DNA from: Gymnopilus junonius
Taxonomy: Eukaryota; Basidiomycota; Agaricomycetes; Agaricales; Galerinaceae
Length of the DNA: 64,000 nt
Assembly: GCA_015501075.1 (NCBI GenBank)
Contig: JADNYJ010000071.1
Span: 62,001 to 126,000, forward strand
Reading direction: 5' to 3'
Positions 34,101 to 45,512 of this stretch are shown piece by piece. The notes under the pieces were generated by a model that saw only the letters and a list, made by a program, of their open reading frames with translations, was not told where the DNA came from and did not search any database. Each line of letters begins with the position of its first letter. Position 1 is the stretch's first letter. The translations under genes and the position numbers were made by a program.

Positions 34101-35100
34101 CTAGAAAATGAGTAGAATTGTAAGCGTTACTGAGTGGTGTACTTGAAATGACGGAAGAATGTGACATACAGTTGTTGACGTTGCCGGGATGGGATCTTAG
34201 TGGACAGTTGACCTTTGAGCATCATTTAAGTGCAAGATATTTGTAAATCTTCATATATAGTTAGGCATTGCAGGGACATGGTGTGAAGTTCAGTTGTACA
34301 CCAAGACGAGTAGGCAAGAGATTTTAATACCAGTCCACATTCATCCGACACAGCAAGGTAAATGTAAACTATGAACTTCATTAGATGGTCACAAGTGGCT
34401 GGACTTAAGCAAAGGGGAATATTGGGGTGCCAAGGGCATGGGATGCCACTGTGCAAGTCGAAGGCAAAAAGCCGAGAGGTACTACATTCCAACTGAGGTC
34501 CTCTGAAGAAAAGAATAGATGACTAGTACACCATGCAAGGAAATGGTAATAACTCATAACATCAAGTAAGATCATGAACATGGAATGGAGATAAATTATC
34601 TCGATGGTCTGCCTCGGAAGCAAGATGGTACACAAAGATTGGAGAGACGATGCCGAAAGAATAGATGGAACTGCAAACACTCCTTGAAAGAAGACCAGTC
34701 TTCATGGGTAACACTGATTAGCATATATCTTGGAGAGAAGAAAAAGAGATAAGATGAATTTTCAATAATCAATATAGCGAAATAGCAGCATTCTGTAATG
34801 CGTCATTCAAGAATCTAAATGGAGCGGAATTCGATCTGGAATGATCAAAAGAAAAAGGGTTTATAGAAGAGTAGCGAAGAGTGGGTGAAGGTGGAGAATG
34901 AGCGACACATCAAATGGTGATACCAAGCCTTTTGGATAAAAGAGGTGCCTGACTAGACCAAGGCCATGATTTATCACATCCACAGAGCATGATATATTTT
35001 CTCATCAAGACACCACAGATCAACCTGCGACTGAGCGGGGTTCTCGGACCCGATGCCCTGGAGATGCTGCCACATGACATAAATCACGTTTGCTTATCGT
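34101..35100. other. Intergenic
   Basis: A possible first exon of the membrane protein gene lies at 34145-34200. The rest has short hydrophobic frames without motif and shows no repeat. Confidence 0.3.
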
Positions 35101-35104
35101 GAAC

Positions 35105-35111
35105 ATATAAA
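35105..35111 (+). promoter_or_regulatory. TATA box of copy F
   Basis: ATATAAAA about 70 bases upstream of the 5' UTR intron (35175-35226, gtgagc...cctag) and about 120 upstream of the ATG at 35229. Confidence 0.55.
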
Positions 35112-35228
35112 AGTGAACGGCCGTTTGCCCCATCTTACTTCTCTTCCTAACCTAGTTCACTTTGATACAGGCAGGTGAGCATTTGGCTTCTTCTTAAATC
35201 TTTCGACTCATAATTATCTGTCCTAGCC

Positions 35229-35657
35229 ATGGAGACTAAATCAATTCCCTCTCAACCACTCCGACCACTATCGCGCTATCCGAGGCCAGCAGTGTGGGGC
35301 TTCCCACTCAATGACAAGCGCCTCGATGCCTACTTGGAAGAAAAAATGAATTCCGCAATTGAAGGAATGGAAAATCGTGTTGAAAAAATTTCCAAATCCA
35401 TGGAAGTCTGTAGCAAGTTTTATTCGGAGCTCCTAAGCAAATGCAATGAAATTACGGAATGCGAACCTATGGCCAACATGCGCTTCGTTCATACCAATGT
35501 TAAATTGATAAATCAGCAAGCCATCGCATTCACTTGGAATACGATTCCGGATGACAAGTTTATCCCAAGCCCAGACAAAATTGAAAAGCTGAAGAAGTTC
35601 CTGGAACTGTATGGGTTTGTGGAAGAGCCACGCTGGCTCATTGGTGTAAACAATTGA
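35229..35657 (+). CDS. Copy F of the orphan family, intact (142 residues)
   Basis: The full frame runs from ATG 35229 to TGA 35657. Landmarks are SQPLRPLSRYPRPAVWGFPL, a charged middle with EVCSKFYSELLSKCNEI, FTWNTIPDD, and LYGFVEEPRWLIGVNN at the end. It is closest to the transposon-interrupted copy B and supplies its empty-site sequence. A GT-AG 5' UTR intron ends two bases before the ATG, and a TATA box lies upstream, so this copy is probably expressed. The protein has no signal peptide, no membrane helix and no known domain. The central conserved tyrosine/cysteine block could be a helical pair. The function is unknown. Confidence 0.85.
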   Translation: METKSIPSQPLRPLSRYPRPAVWGFPLNDKRLDAYLEEKMNSAIEGMENRVEKISKSMEVCSKFYSELLSKCNEITECEPMANMRFVHTNVKLINQQAIAFTWNTIPDDKFIPSPDKIEKLKKFLELYGFVEEPRWLIGVNN

Positions 35658-36390
35658 ACAGTGTGGTGTCTGATCTTCATAGATATAGGGAGGTTCACTT
35701 GATACTCCGCACCCCCCCTTGTATTTCGAATTCGAAGGAAATTCTCAGATTGCCTCCTCGAGGTCAGCGTAAGCAATATTAATAATTGGTTGCCTATTAT
35801 ATTATCTTGAGGGACTGCGACCAGGTACCCAATTTTTTGTGCATTTAAAGTACGTCCAAAATACACCGTGCGTCTATTATTATTATAAAGCAAGTTCAAT
35901 ATCAGGCACATTCGCCCTTCGAATTGACAACTCAGTCATCGGCGATCACGCCTGTTCCAGATTTCATCTAGTTAATCTTCACTATGCATCATATTTTGTG
36001 CTCCTAATTCTGCATAGTCTGACGAGGTGAGAAAGACCAGAGAGCAGTCAAAAATTGACGTAAAATGGCCTTCGAACAATAGCTGAAGTAGCAAATGTTC
36101 TAGCTGAACGATCTAAATAGATAATTAGCAACATGGCGGTATATATTATCCTTGGCGAGTGTACATCTTCTTTTTTTACTTTCATATCACTCGAATCCGT
36201 ACTCAGCTGTTACCTCCAGCTTCATGCCATCGTGTCCATTGGCCGGAATGTCTTCGAAAAAAAACCTTGAAGGAGGTATAGGGATATAAACACTTAGCTT
36301 CATAATATTCTATCTGTATTCTCGACGTGTTGCTCTATGGGTTGTCAATTTCACTCAACGCCCTACCCAAACCGCCTTGATGCAGCTTGT
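35658..36390. other. Intergenic
   Basis: AT-rich. No gene or repeat boundary recognised. Confidence 0.35.
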
Positions 36391-36790
36391 CCGGTTATCC
36401 GCGCCTCACCCGCCACTTCCAACACTCTACCGACACGGACCATAGGTGTACCACTCTCCAAAGCCCAAGCGTCCAATCTAAGTCAGCGATCCGAATTGCT
36501 TTCATCCCAGATTTTCGTAGTTACTTACTTCCCTAACCCTCCTCCTCCGGCGGAAGACCTGTGCTGCACAGAACTTGAGTCTTGACAAGTCGAAAATCGA
36601 GGGAGACAACCAGAAGCTGAAACCTTTGCCTTCCATGGACAGGGACTCACCGATGAAGAAGCGCGCCCACCCTCCCCCCAAGTCGACTGACCCGACAGCT
36701 TCATTGATCGCAGTGAACCAGCTCAACCTCTGAGTCAACGCTCTATCCTCCTGTTTCAGACCGCATCCAACGCTTCTATGTATTTCCATC
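36391..36790 (-). CDS. Coding-like exons, unknown protein
   Basis: The minus strand reads QEDRALTQRLSWFTAINEAV followed by a Gly-rich GGGWARFFIG. Then come a good donor (gtgagt, about 36651) and an acceptor (gtgcag) leading into a basic RRRRRVRE, then a second donor (gtaagt). A third piece (about 36490-36390) reads GTPMVRVGRVLEVAGEARIT to a stop, but in a phase that does not join cleanly. The composition is clearly that of protein, so a gene or a decayed gene is likely. No family is recognised. Confidence 0.35.
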
Positions 36791-37112
36791 TCGGAATTAC
36801 GTCATGCCCGTTCAACCTCACTACATACTCCAGCCGTCCCTACGGGGTTTACATCAGAGCGTATATATTTTCACACTTGTGAATTTTATGTAAGGTTTAT
36901 GTTATAAATACGATCATTGATCTGATCGTTTACTTCAACCCCTTTTCTCTGAACCCTCACGACAGCTGGCGTTTTGCAAAGATAAACGTTCAGCGCCTCC
37001 CAGGTAACTCATATCACTATACTCCCTTGTATTAGAAACTCATTTGACGTTATTGTACAGCAGTGTTTCTGTGCATTTACCAACACCACTCACTTCCGGC
37101 AGGCATCCCGCA

Positions 37113-38748
37113 ATGGCAGCAACTTCTATCGACTCTTTACCTCCTGAGATCCTCAGCGTCATATTCAAATACGTGTATGCTGCACAGGCCGTCGATCTTG
37201 GCTGTAACTACGGTGACGATAATGAGGAAGAGGAAGAGGATTTGGATAAGAATGGGTCGGTATCCAGCCCTACAGATGCCGACGAAATTAACATGGTCAG
37301 CAAACTATCCTCAGCAGTTAAAGAACCTTGGTTCTTTCCCTACGCACTTGCTGCTGTATGTCACCACTGGGAGGACGTCTTATCTTCCACACCACGATTC
37401 TGGAATACGGTACTCATCAGGCTCAACCGCGGCGAGGCCGAAATTGAAAGGTGCCAAAAATACCTCTCCTACTCTCTCTCCCAATCCCAATTTCCACGCA
37501 GCCCTTTGGCCATCGACGTCTTTATGCTCCGGGAGCCGCACCACCGCACTCCCGGAAACTGGATCAGCGTACAAGAGGAATTGGAGAATATGGCGCTGCG
37601 CGCTGCCTGGGAGTCTGAGAGCCCTGGTGCCCCATTTGCATCGATGTCGTACGCTCTGGGTTGATGTGACGATGAACGTTTCGATTCCAATCCTTCCTGG
37701 ATTCCTTCCATGCGCAACGCCTCTTCTACGGCACGTTAACCTCACATGCCTGAATGGGTCACTGGGTTGGGATGAGGATAAGCGCGAGCATACCTTCTCG
37801 ATGGATTCATTCAACTGGACGGACGATTCGGACTCGGACTCGGATGTGGCGCGTGAGATAGTAGAGTTCAAACCGCGCTTGAAGACACTGGGGATTGATG
37901 GAAGGAACCTCCAGCGGGCTTTTGCCGAAGATAAGCACTGGATCAAAAAATTCGACAACCTCCAAGAGCTCACAATCGCTTACTACCAACCCATCATCGC
38001 GCATGGCTTATCAAAGCCACACACCTGCGATGCATGTGGACTGTCGATCTACTCCGTCCTCGAACTCGTCCAGTCCTCGCCTCGCCTAACTCATCTCCAA
38101 TTCCGGTTTGTCACATTCCTCGCCCCACCCATCCCGCAGGAATTGCTCCCCACGTATGACCTATCAGCTCTTCAGAGGATCACGTTTGTCGATATCCAGC
38201 CAAATATCATACAGGCGGTACTTAACGTATGCCACTTTTCTGAAGACTCCGAGCTGCAGACGCTCATCTTCGGACGGTGCCCGCGCCTTGGCGACGTTGA
38301 GTTCCCACCACTCCCCATGGCATCACTACAGTTGTACTCTCTAGCTGAGGACGTGGATTTACGGGGTATACTTCACAGATGGGGCGGGCAATACTTGGTT
38401 ATACACGACTGTGCTAGTTTCTCCGATTCCGTCCTCAACATGCTCTCCGCCCCTGAAGATGACAATGACGATGACGATGGGCGTAGATTATCATTCCCAT
38501 GTAACGCCCTGAACGTGCTCAGTCTTCATTTCAAAGATTCCCCACCGTATTCGATCGGTGCGCTGAAGGAGCTGGTGGGATCCCGAGGGATCTACGGTGA
38601 TTATAATGACGACAGAAATTGGATCGAGCATGCGGCTTGGGGTCCTGTGATTCATACCATACGACTCAGTGGGAAGGTGCCGCATATTTCAATGGAGGAC
38701 GAGACGTGGTTTCACAGGCGATTGGCGCAATTTGTCTATGAATCATAA
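37113..38748 (+). pseudogene. F-box protein with one frameshift
   Basis: From ATG 37113 the frame opens with an F-box-like start (SIDSLPPEILSVIFKYVY), an acidic insert, and the classic second half (AAVCHHWEDVLSSTPRFWNT). Near 37600-37640 the frame changes by one: before it the protein reads in the first frame, after it the second frame gives VPHLHRCRTLWVDVT and a long leucine-rich C-terminus to TGA at 38746. No intron fits between them. F-box proteins recruit targets to SCF ubiquitin ligases. With one base restored the protein would be about 545 residues and otherwise complete. It is either a real frameshift or a base-calling error. Confidence 0.75.
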
Positions 38749-39447
38749 GGAAATCTGGAATTTTTTTAACCAGTGCGATTCTTTCTTGTCACCTTTTGTG
38801 AATCACAAGGCTTCTTCGTTACTGGTTCCTCTATAATTTAGCTTTGATTTAACTTCCTGATTTCCTATTAGTGGTGACACAGTTGGCAGATTTCGAACGG
38901 TGCTTGTCAAATTTTCAGGCAAAGCTGAACTGGAGTATCAGCAAGGTTATAAAGAAAAAAGGCAGAACTTTCGTCGCTACATTGAGTAGCTTAAATACCA
39001 ATGAAGTTTTGAAAGTAATGGGACTCGCGATTAGAAAGGAACAGCGCGTTTACTTTTGGTTTACTTCCTACTTCAGGGAATGATTTCCTAGTCGGGAAGC
39101 TGCACAGCATTATGTGACGCGTCACTTGCACTCACGTCTTGTCGTCAACCGTACTCGCCCGCCCTTATATCACCTTCATACCTCGGCCTCCAGGTCCTTC
39201 TGAGCTTTCTAATACCGTTCTGTGAACTCTTGAATGTTCCACTGCCTCGAACTCGCTCCTTTCGCTGCTTGGCACCTCAGCCAGGTTTCTACGAAATATT
39301 TGTCAGGTGACGCTGCTATCGGCTTCAGAGGCTATGCCTGCCTTCATGGATTGCAAAGACAGAAGTCCGTACGACTACCGCACTTTAATTCTCCAGATTT
39401 TGACTTCCAGCTTAAGTACTTCCCGGGTCCGATTGACAATTTCTAAA
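38749..39447. other. Intergenic
   Basis: AT-rich near 38760-38860, then mixed. Frames here are short and without motif. The part 39160-39447 is pyrimidine-rich and may be the promoter and 5' UTR of the next gene. Confidence 0.35.
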
Positions 39448-39922
39448 ATGACTCGGAATATGGTTCTGCTTGTGCCGGGCAACAAGGAAGGAGGTGAGCC
39501 ACAAGAGTTATCACGACTTGCTATAGAGCTCTGTACTAATGACTTACTCTAGGTATTGCCCAGCGTCCTTACTTTCCCAAACCCAGTTTCGCTGGCGTTC
39601 ACCTCAACACTCGCCTCTATGAATCTCGAATGGGTAGTTTGTTTGTTGGAGAGGAAGGTAGCGGTGGACGCGTTTATTTTTCTGAAGACGACACTCAGCC
39701 GTTGTCTATGAAACTGCTCAGCCCTACTACGATTGGAGGTACCTTCTTGCTTCAACCCACGAAAGCAGCTAGACACGCATGCGTGGGGGACGACCGGAAT
39801 TAGCTTCATCATTTTCTATGAAGGTACGTTATCTTTGTGCACAATGTACTGCTAAAGCTCGAACTAACATTCTGCCCGAAGGTTCTCACTTCCACGACGC
39901 CGACTGCCGCCTCTCTAAATAG
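39448..39922 (+). CDS. Small four-exon protein of unknown family
   Basis: Exons 39448-39493, 39553-39738, 39773-39823 and 39882-39922 join in phase 1 each time. They give about 107 residues without a stop before TAG at 39920-39922. Readable stretches are IAQRPYFPKPSFAGVHLNTR, then GGRVYFSEDDTQPLSMKLL, and THAWGTTGISFIIFYEG. The pattern of alternating hydrophobic and polar residues suggests a beta-rich fold. There is no signal peptide. The third intron is only 34 bases (39739-39772), unusually short, so that junction is the weakest part of the model. No family is recognised. Confidence 0.5.
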
Positions 39923-42631
39923 TACATCATGCTACACCAGTGCTTCCGCCTCACCACCTCAACCCATGTCCACACATGAGAGACGTCTCGGAATCCCGGT
40001 GTACCCTATTGCATACCCTTTCAGTGCTACCCACCTTCAATACTTTCTCAACCAACGCCTAACTCGCCTGCATATCTGGGTCCGCCAACATGTACACCAC
40101 AAGACCATAGGAAAACGACTTCTTACGGTTTGTCCAAGGGCGGTAACACGAGCTCGAACTCTACCAATTGAGAGGCTGAATACAATTACCGCTGGAAGTA
40201 CCATTTGGACTTTACAGTGGCGCATAGGACGGTTGAAGACGTATAGTTTGGAGCGTCAGCATGCGCTGAAGGAGCTGTGGGTTCACGATGGGTGCTAACG
40301 GTGCGGAGGCGGAGGGAGGTAGTATGCGTAGGCCCCGGACTGCGAGGTTTACCCCCAGATCACATTCACCGCAAGCCAAAGTTTCCATCCCCGTACTCTT
40401 CAGCACCTCCCTCCCACCTTTGTGCACCTCCCACCCATGTCAACATTCCCCTCTTTCGACCAAGGATCGCAGCAGCCCAAGTACTAGCTTGTCCGTCAAG
40501 CAGAAGACTCAACCTACCCCTCTTCCACGTTCGCAGATCGCCCTGCATCTCGGATTCTGAGGTCTCCTCAGGCTCCTGGTCGTCATTCTCCTCATCACTG
40601 GTCTCCCGTTGTCCCCTACCTCTCTTCCCTATCCTAGATCCAAAACGGGCAAAGTTGGATGATAGTTCACATTCTCTTGCACAGTCACACATCCAGAAGG
40701 CGATTCGTTCACTAGCGGACGTGTTTTCTGAAGAGTTTCGGGCAATGAATGGGCAGGGTGGGACTGGTTGGTGCCGTGGGTCCTCGCCGTGTGTACCCTA
40801 CGCTGTGTATGAAAATCCGTCGACGTCGACGTCGTCAAGTCCTTTGGTCCCGTGGCTGTCTACGTGGTCCATGCGCCAGATTTAGGATCCAGGATCGTTG
40901 TAAGATCTGCTGCGCTTCAACTTCATGCCTCAGCGAGGATTATGCAGAGAACTGGTACCCAGGCCACGAACTAGCGTCAATTGGGCATTGTCACGTCAAA
41001 TTAGGAGGAGCGTTGCTTTGCTTGTATTCACGCGCAAGGGAGGCTCAGCGTGCTGGCTGAGGTGCAACTCGCTTTCTTCTTCCACCTTCTCATCTTCCTC
41101 TTCTTCTACCTCTGCATTTACGCCTTCCTTTTTTCTCGCGATTTGGTTCCCAACTCCAATCTTCACCGCCGTACTCTTTTCAGCCAATGCAGTCGACCAC
41201 ATCACCTCAATCTTGCTCATACCGGTACAGATTCTCATCCAATCAAGGGCGATACTTCACCGGCCTCAATCCTTGTCAATTCTTGGTCTGCTTCACTGCG
41301 ACAGGCTTCAGTTGCAATGTACAGCAGGCAGCATGCGTGGAGGGCTGATTGACGGACTTTGGTGTGGTGCATAGGTGGCCGCAAGCCCGAGGAGAAGAGA
41401 AGGTTGAAGGAGGGGTTAAAGGATGAGCTGGAGCCTTGGAGGTGCCGGTGATGGAGGTTGATGATGAGATGGGTCAGCCCAAGGCTGCCCGATTTCCTGC
41501 CAGATCGCGTTCTGCTCCAGCACCTGCTTTTGTCGCTGCCTAGGTGCGGGATCATCCAACACCTCTGACTTTTTCGGGGTGTCATCCTGGTACATTCGTC
41601 GCTCTCACTTCCGCATAACAACATAACAGCACGGAATTATATCCTTCGCTTCGACTACCTGGTCTATCGTGCCCAACAGGCGAAGGAACAACCTAGCCTG
41701 CGGTTACCTACCCCTCTTCCCTCTTCTCACCATCCTGCACCTGAGGATCTGGAGGCTCCTTGCCCTTCTGATCGACGCACTTTCTCGCCTGGTTTTCGCC
41801 TCGCTCTCTCTTCCTCATTTTGAACCCAAACCGAGCAAAATGGTGATAGTGATAGTGATACTTGTCTGACACCAGCACAGCCACACACCAAGCTTGGGGA
41901 CGGCACTGCGAAGTTTCAAGAATTCGTCTCTGCACGCTGTTTCATAAAGAATGGATCTGTCAAGGAGCAGGGAGGGGATACTAGGTGGTGCGACGTACGA
42001 GTCGGAAGTGTATCCAAGATTCGACCACATTGACCGAACGATGAATGGAGGCGACAGAAGGTTGAACTCGACGTGCTCCGCATGTCCGATTAGTTCATAG
42101 TTCATTTTTCCTCGCCTGCCATGCCGAGATGGGGTGAATACAGATAAAGTTGAGAAATGCGTCCTTCTTTCCCTTATGCCTTTGCTCTTGCTGTCATCTC
42201 CCATACGTTTGCTAACTGTTGGCGCCCAAAGAACTCCCTCTGCCCCCCCCCCCGGCCACGGCCCACGCAAACGCATTTATATCTACACATTATCTGCAGA
42301 ACTTTTTTTATACGATCGTTCTACTGCACTTTCAAGTTTCAAATCGAGTCTAGTATAAGTATTGCAGTCTTGAAAACCTGGTCTAGGTCGCTTGTGAGGA
42401 AAGCTTCGTGTCTCAACGAGAAGGCCTGTTGTCTTTATTGCGGAAAGGGCGGTTCTCGTTACTCCCAACATGCAGACGGTTTTGTGAAGGCCGATCCTGC
42501 AATTCGACGTTGACATGCCTCATCACAAAAATTCCGTAAGAACAGGGAACTCACCTTATCACCTTCACTTGCGCCCTTAACGCAGTTATCTCTCACCCCT
42601 TCCTTCACCTTCTTGACTTTTATCCGCCCAG
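39923..42631. other. Region with repeated, unresolved minus-strand coding pieces
   Basis: Two places about 1.2 kb apart look related: 40560-40690 and 41760-41890. Both hold a purine-rich (minus strand) stretch followed by sequence reading like FARFGSRIGKRGRG at the first site. A second possible pair is 41000-41240 (NQIARKKEGVNAEVEEEEDE) and about 42570-42630 (GRIKVKKVKEGVRDNCVKG). This suggests a local duplication of an unknown minus-strand gene, but no complete model could be made. Poly-C runs lie at about 42244-42253. Confidence 0.3.
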
Positions 42632-43030
42632 TTAAAAAGTCCACCTCCGAAGCCACCCTGCAATGTGAATCTTCGCGACCTGATTCAACCCCAACCCCAA
42701 CGAGAACACCCACACGAGCATTGCTATCATGGCCAACACCATCATAATGCTGTCGGTTGCGCGTATCAGGGCTGGCGACGGGAGTTGACGGATGGGGACG
42801 AGGGTAATGTTACACTGGCAAGCGGGGTCGTAGTACGTTGTTGGCAAGCTACAGGTGGGTATTGCCGGGGAGGAAGTTGTGGGAGATGGGATGTACTTGT
42901 TGGGTTGTGTGGCAGGGCAGACTGTCAGTGGCGAGCTTGAACTTGTATATTCAAGTGAGATATGCGTAGAAAGGTGTTGATTAGACTCATTATGTAGGGT
43001 TGTTTGAGTTGTTCTGGATTCTTCAGACAT
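42632..43030 (-). CDS. Putative membrane protein exon
   Basis: From ATG 43030 the frame reads a polar Ser/Thr/Pro-rich N-terminus with several Cys, then one strong transmembrane helix (MMVLAMIAMLVWVFSLGLGL) and a short basic stretch. It probably continues into a basic segment at about 42630-42550 (GRIKVKKVKEGV) after an unplaced junction. It could be a small single-pass membrane protein. The family is unknown. Confidence 0.35.
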   Translation of the reverse strand: MSEESRTTQTTLHNESNQHLSTHISLEYTSSSSPLTVCPATQPNKYIPSPTTSSPAIPTCSLPTTYYDPACQCNITLVPIRQLPSPALIRATDSIMMVLAMIAMLVWVFSLGLGLNQVAKIHIAGWLRRWTF

Positions 43031-44068
43031 TGTGTCAAGTCACTATCGGTTCAAAACACTCAGCTCAGTCAATCCGATCAGTAGTAGTTTTCTCTCTTTA
43101 TAACGACAAGATAGTATTTGCTTGCAAGTTAAACATTCAGGTGATAGAAACGTGACTCTGGCTTGATATACTATATGTTTGTTTGAAATATAAGAGCCTG
43201 AACTCGCTCACGGCTTACATAGTTCCAGAGAAACATTTTATATAGCAAGGTAATTCATGTTTACAAGGAATACGTTTCAGTTCTTCGTTCACTTTCCAGG
43301 GTATTTATCAGTTATGCGGGAACTTTAAAGCCTTCCTGGACTTCCGGGCGAGCCTCGTTACGCTCAATCCATGCCTGATCCAAATAGCGTGAGAATGGAG
43401 ATGGAATGACGCTGCGCACAACTTGCCTGTACAGCAGGGAATTCTGATGCAATGTCAATCCCCAGTCTAGTTCCTCGTCTAACCCTGAACGGAAAGTCAG
43501 GTGTTCGCACTCTCAAGAAAAGAAATTCAGGGGAAAAAAGCTTACCACGGGAATGTTTTAATATCGGCCAAGGAGAACTTATCTCCCAGGATATACTTCT
43601 TGTCTCCTTTCTTTAATTGTCCTTCTAGTACGCCATCATCAGTAAATTGTGGAAAGTGCGATGAGCCATCACGAGCCTAAGTAATCCGGTGTGAGTGACT
43701 GCGCGTGGTGTGATCCGGTCACACCCCCATATTTGGCTCGCACTGCCTTATGAGCGCACCCCGATTTGGCGAGCCAGATATGAGCTTGTTATCCGGCGGT
43801 TTCGAAATCACCAGTTAAGTACAATCTCACATGGGAACCATGATTTCAGTACCGACGTATAGTAGTCTCATGATGTCCATATCACCCTGGTATATAATTC
43901 ATGAGAACTAGGTCGTGCTGATATCAATCTCACAACTTCAAAGCAGGTTGATCTACATCCTACAACACCTTGCAGCAGTACATGAGACATGTTCAAATGA
44001 AGCAAAGAAAAAGATATATTTGAGGTACGACAAGGCAAGAAGTAGTATTACTCGACCCCCATTTCCAA

Positions 44069-45235
44069 CTAAACTTGACCAGGATCACTTCGGGTATGCT
44101 CAACATCACCTCGGGCACGCTCTGCCTCCATCCGAGCACGTTCAGCCTCTGCAAAGGCACGCTCCGCCTCATTGAGTGCTTGCTCTGCCTCGGTGCGGGC
44201 ATGATCAGCCTCCTCTTGAACACGCCTTGCGCGGGACTCTTGAAGCCTCTACTCCGATGACAGTGCAGCAGCACAGGTCAAGTCAATGGATGTATCTGAC
44301 GTAGGGGGGAATATTTGACTTGAAAACAGTATCAGAACAGTGATAAAATGGCGAAAGAATGACCAAGCATACCTATTCCACCATTGCAGAAGGTCATTTA
44401 CCTTATCCCTTGTGATTTGGTCTTTAATGACCTCGAAGAAGTCGACAACGAAGTTATAGAAAGAAGGGTAGTGGAATCCAGCGTGCTTGGCCTTCCAGTC
44501 CCTAGATGTGTTGAGGGCGAAAAGCAGCTAAGGGGATCAATCAGCGACAGACACCTAGATAAGTAGCATGGGTTGAATACATACCTGTGTAGCTGCGTAG
44601 GCGATAGAGCGCGGGGTGACTTGTCCAGCAAGGTGCAGGAGTGATGCAACATCTCGTCGCCTCGTCTTAGGCTCCGAGACAAAGTTCACGTCCGCGGCAG
44701 ATGACGGTGCCGTGAATATGTTACGGTATGTCTATTGGGTCTTGGTTAGTAGATGGATAGGGGATAACATAGGACAAGGAAAACTCACGAGAATTAAGAG
44801 CGGCCCCTTCAAATACCCGACCTCAGGGTGATCATCGTCACCTTCTTCGTCCTCGTACAGACAGCGCAAAAAGAAGCTGGAAGCCATACTATAGCCACTC
44901 TCTGCAGCGCGTAGTTTGGCACGAACACTACAAAACATATTAGAATATTTCTTGAACTTACATTGTAAAATGTACTTAAGATCATCCCAATTGTAATCGA
45001 TTGGGCAGAGTAGACGCCCAGTGTAATCGTTCGAAGGTTGCAAAGAACGAGAGGGGCTCCGTGTAGGCGAGGATGTCCGAGACATGCGAGACGAACGTCG
45101 GGAAAGAGAGGACCGATGAGGAGAGGACCGACGAGGAGAGGATCGTCGAGGCGGAGATGTTGGACGTGAGGTGCGAGATGAGTGAGAAGGACTTCGCCGA
45201 CTCGCCGGTGATCGATCTCGCTCAGAGCGAGGCAT
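44069..45235 (-). CDS. DUF6698-like protein carried in the transposon
   Basis: Exons 45235-44789, 44731-44585, 44528-44373 and 44245-44069 join in frame. The N-terminus (about 50 residues) is an Arg/Ser repeat like that of SR proteins. Then comes a domain typical of agaricomycete DUF6698 proteins: IDYNWDDLKYIL, MASSFFLRCLYEDEEG, GYLKGPLLI, YRNIFTAPSSA, and FYNFVVDFFEV with LLQWWNRYAW. The tail is an Ala/Glu/Arg coiled coil with repeats of AERAR type. The function of the domain is unknown. The first exon might hide another small intron around 44985-44935. The gene is open throughout, unlike the transposase beside it. Confidence 0.75.
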
Positions 45236-45512
45236 GTTCAGAGGGAGGGAGGGAAAGAAAGAGAAGGACTTGTCGTCAAATGCTGCACTTTTATAGCTGC
45301 AGGTAAAGATTTACCCGCCAATTTGATTTTCTATGCCGGAGCTTACCCATTGCCAGGTACGTTGGCTGATCATCGTATGGCTCACCGGCGTTATCTATTG
45401 CAAATACCCTGTTTTCAATTCCGAAATTAATCTGTTCTTCCACTGTTACTGCCGCCATCCTTTGGGCTCCAGCGACCGTGGTTCACTGTGACTTCGAGTG
45501 TGAAAGCGGACA

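Noticed and set aside
34226..34680. Hydrophobic minus-strand frames upstream of the membrane protein gene
   Set aside because: No frame continuity with that gene, and AT-rich DNA gives such hydrophobic frames by chance.
40130..40215. tRNA-like sequence on the minus strand (ctcaattggtagag followed by gttcgagctcg)
   Set aside because: An A-box-like D arm is present, but no anticodon stem, T arm or acceptor stem can be paired around it.
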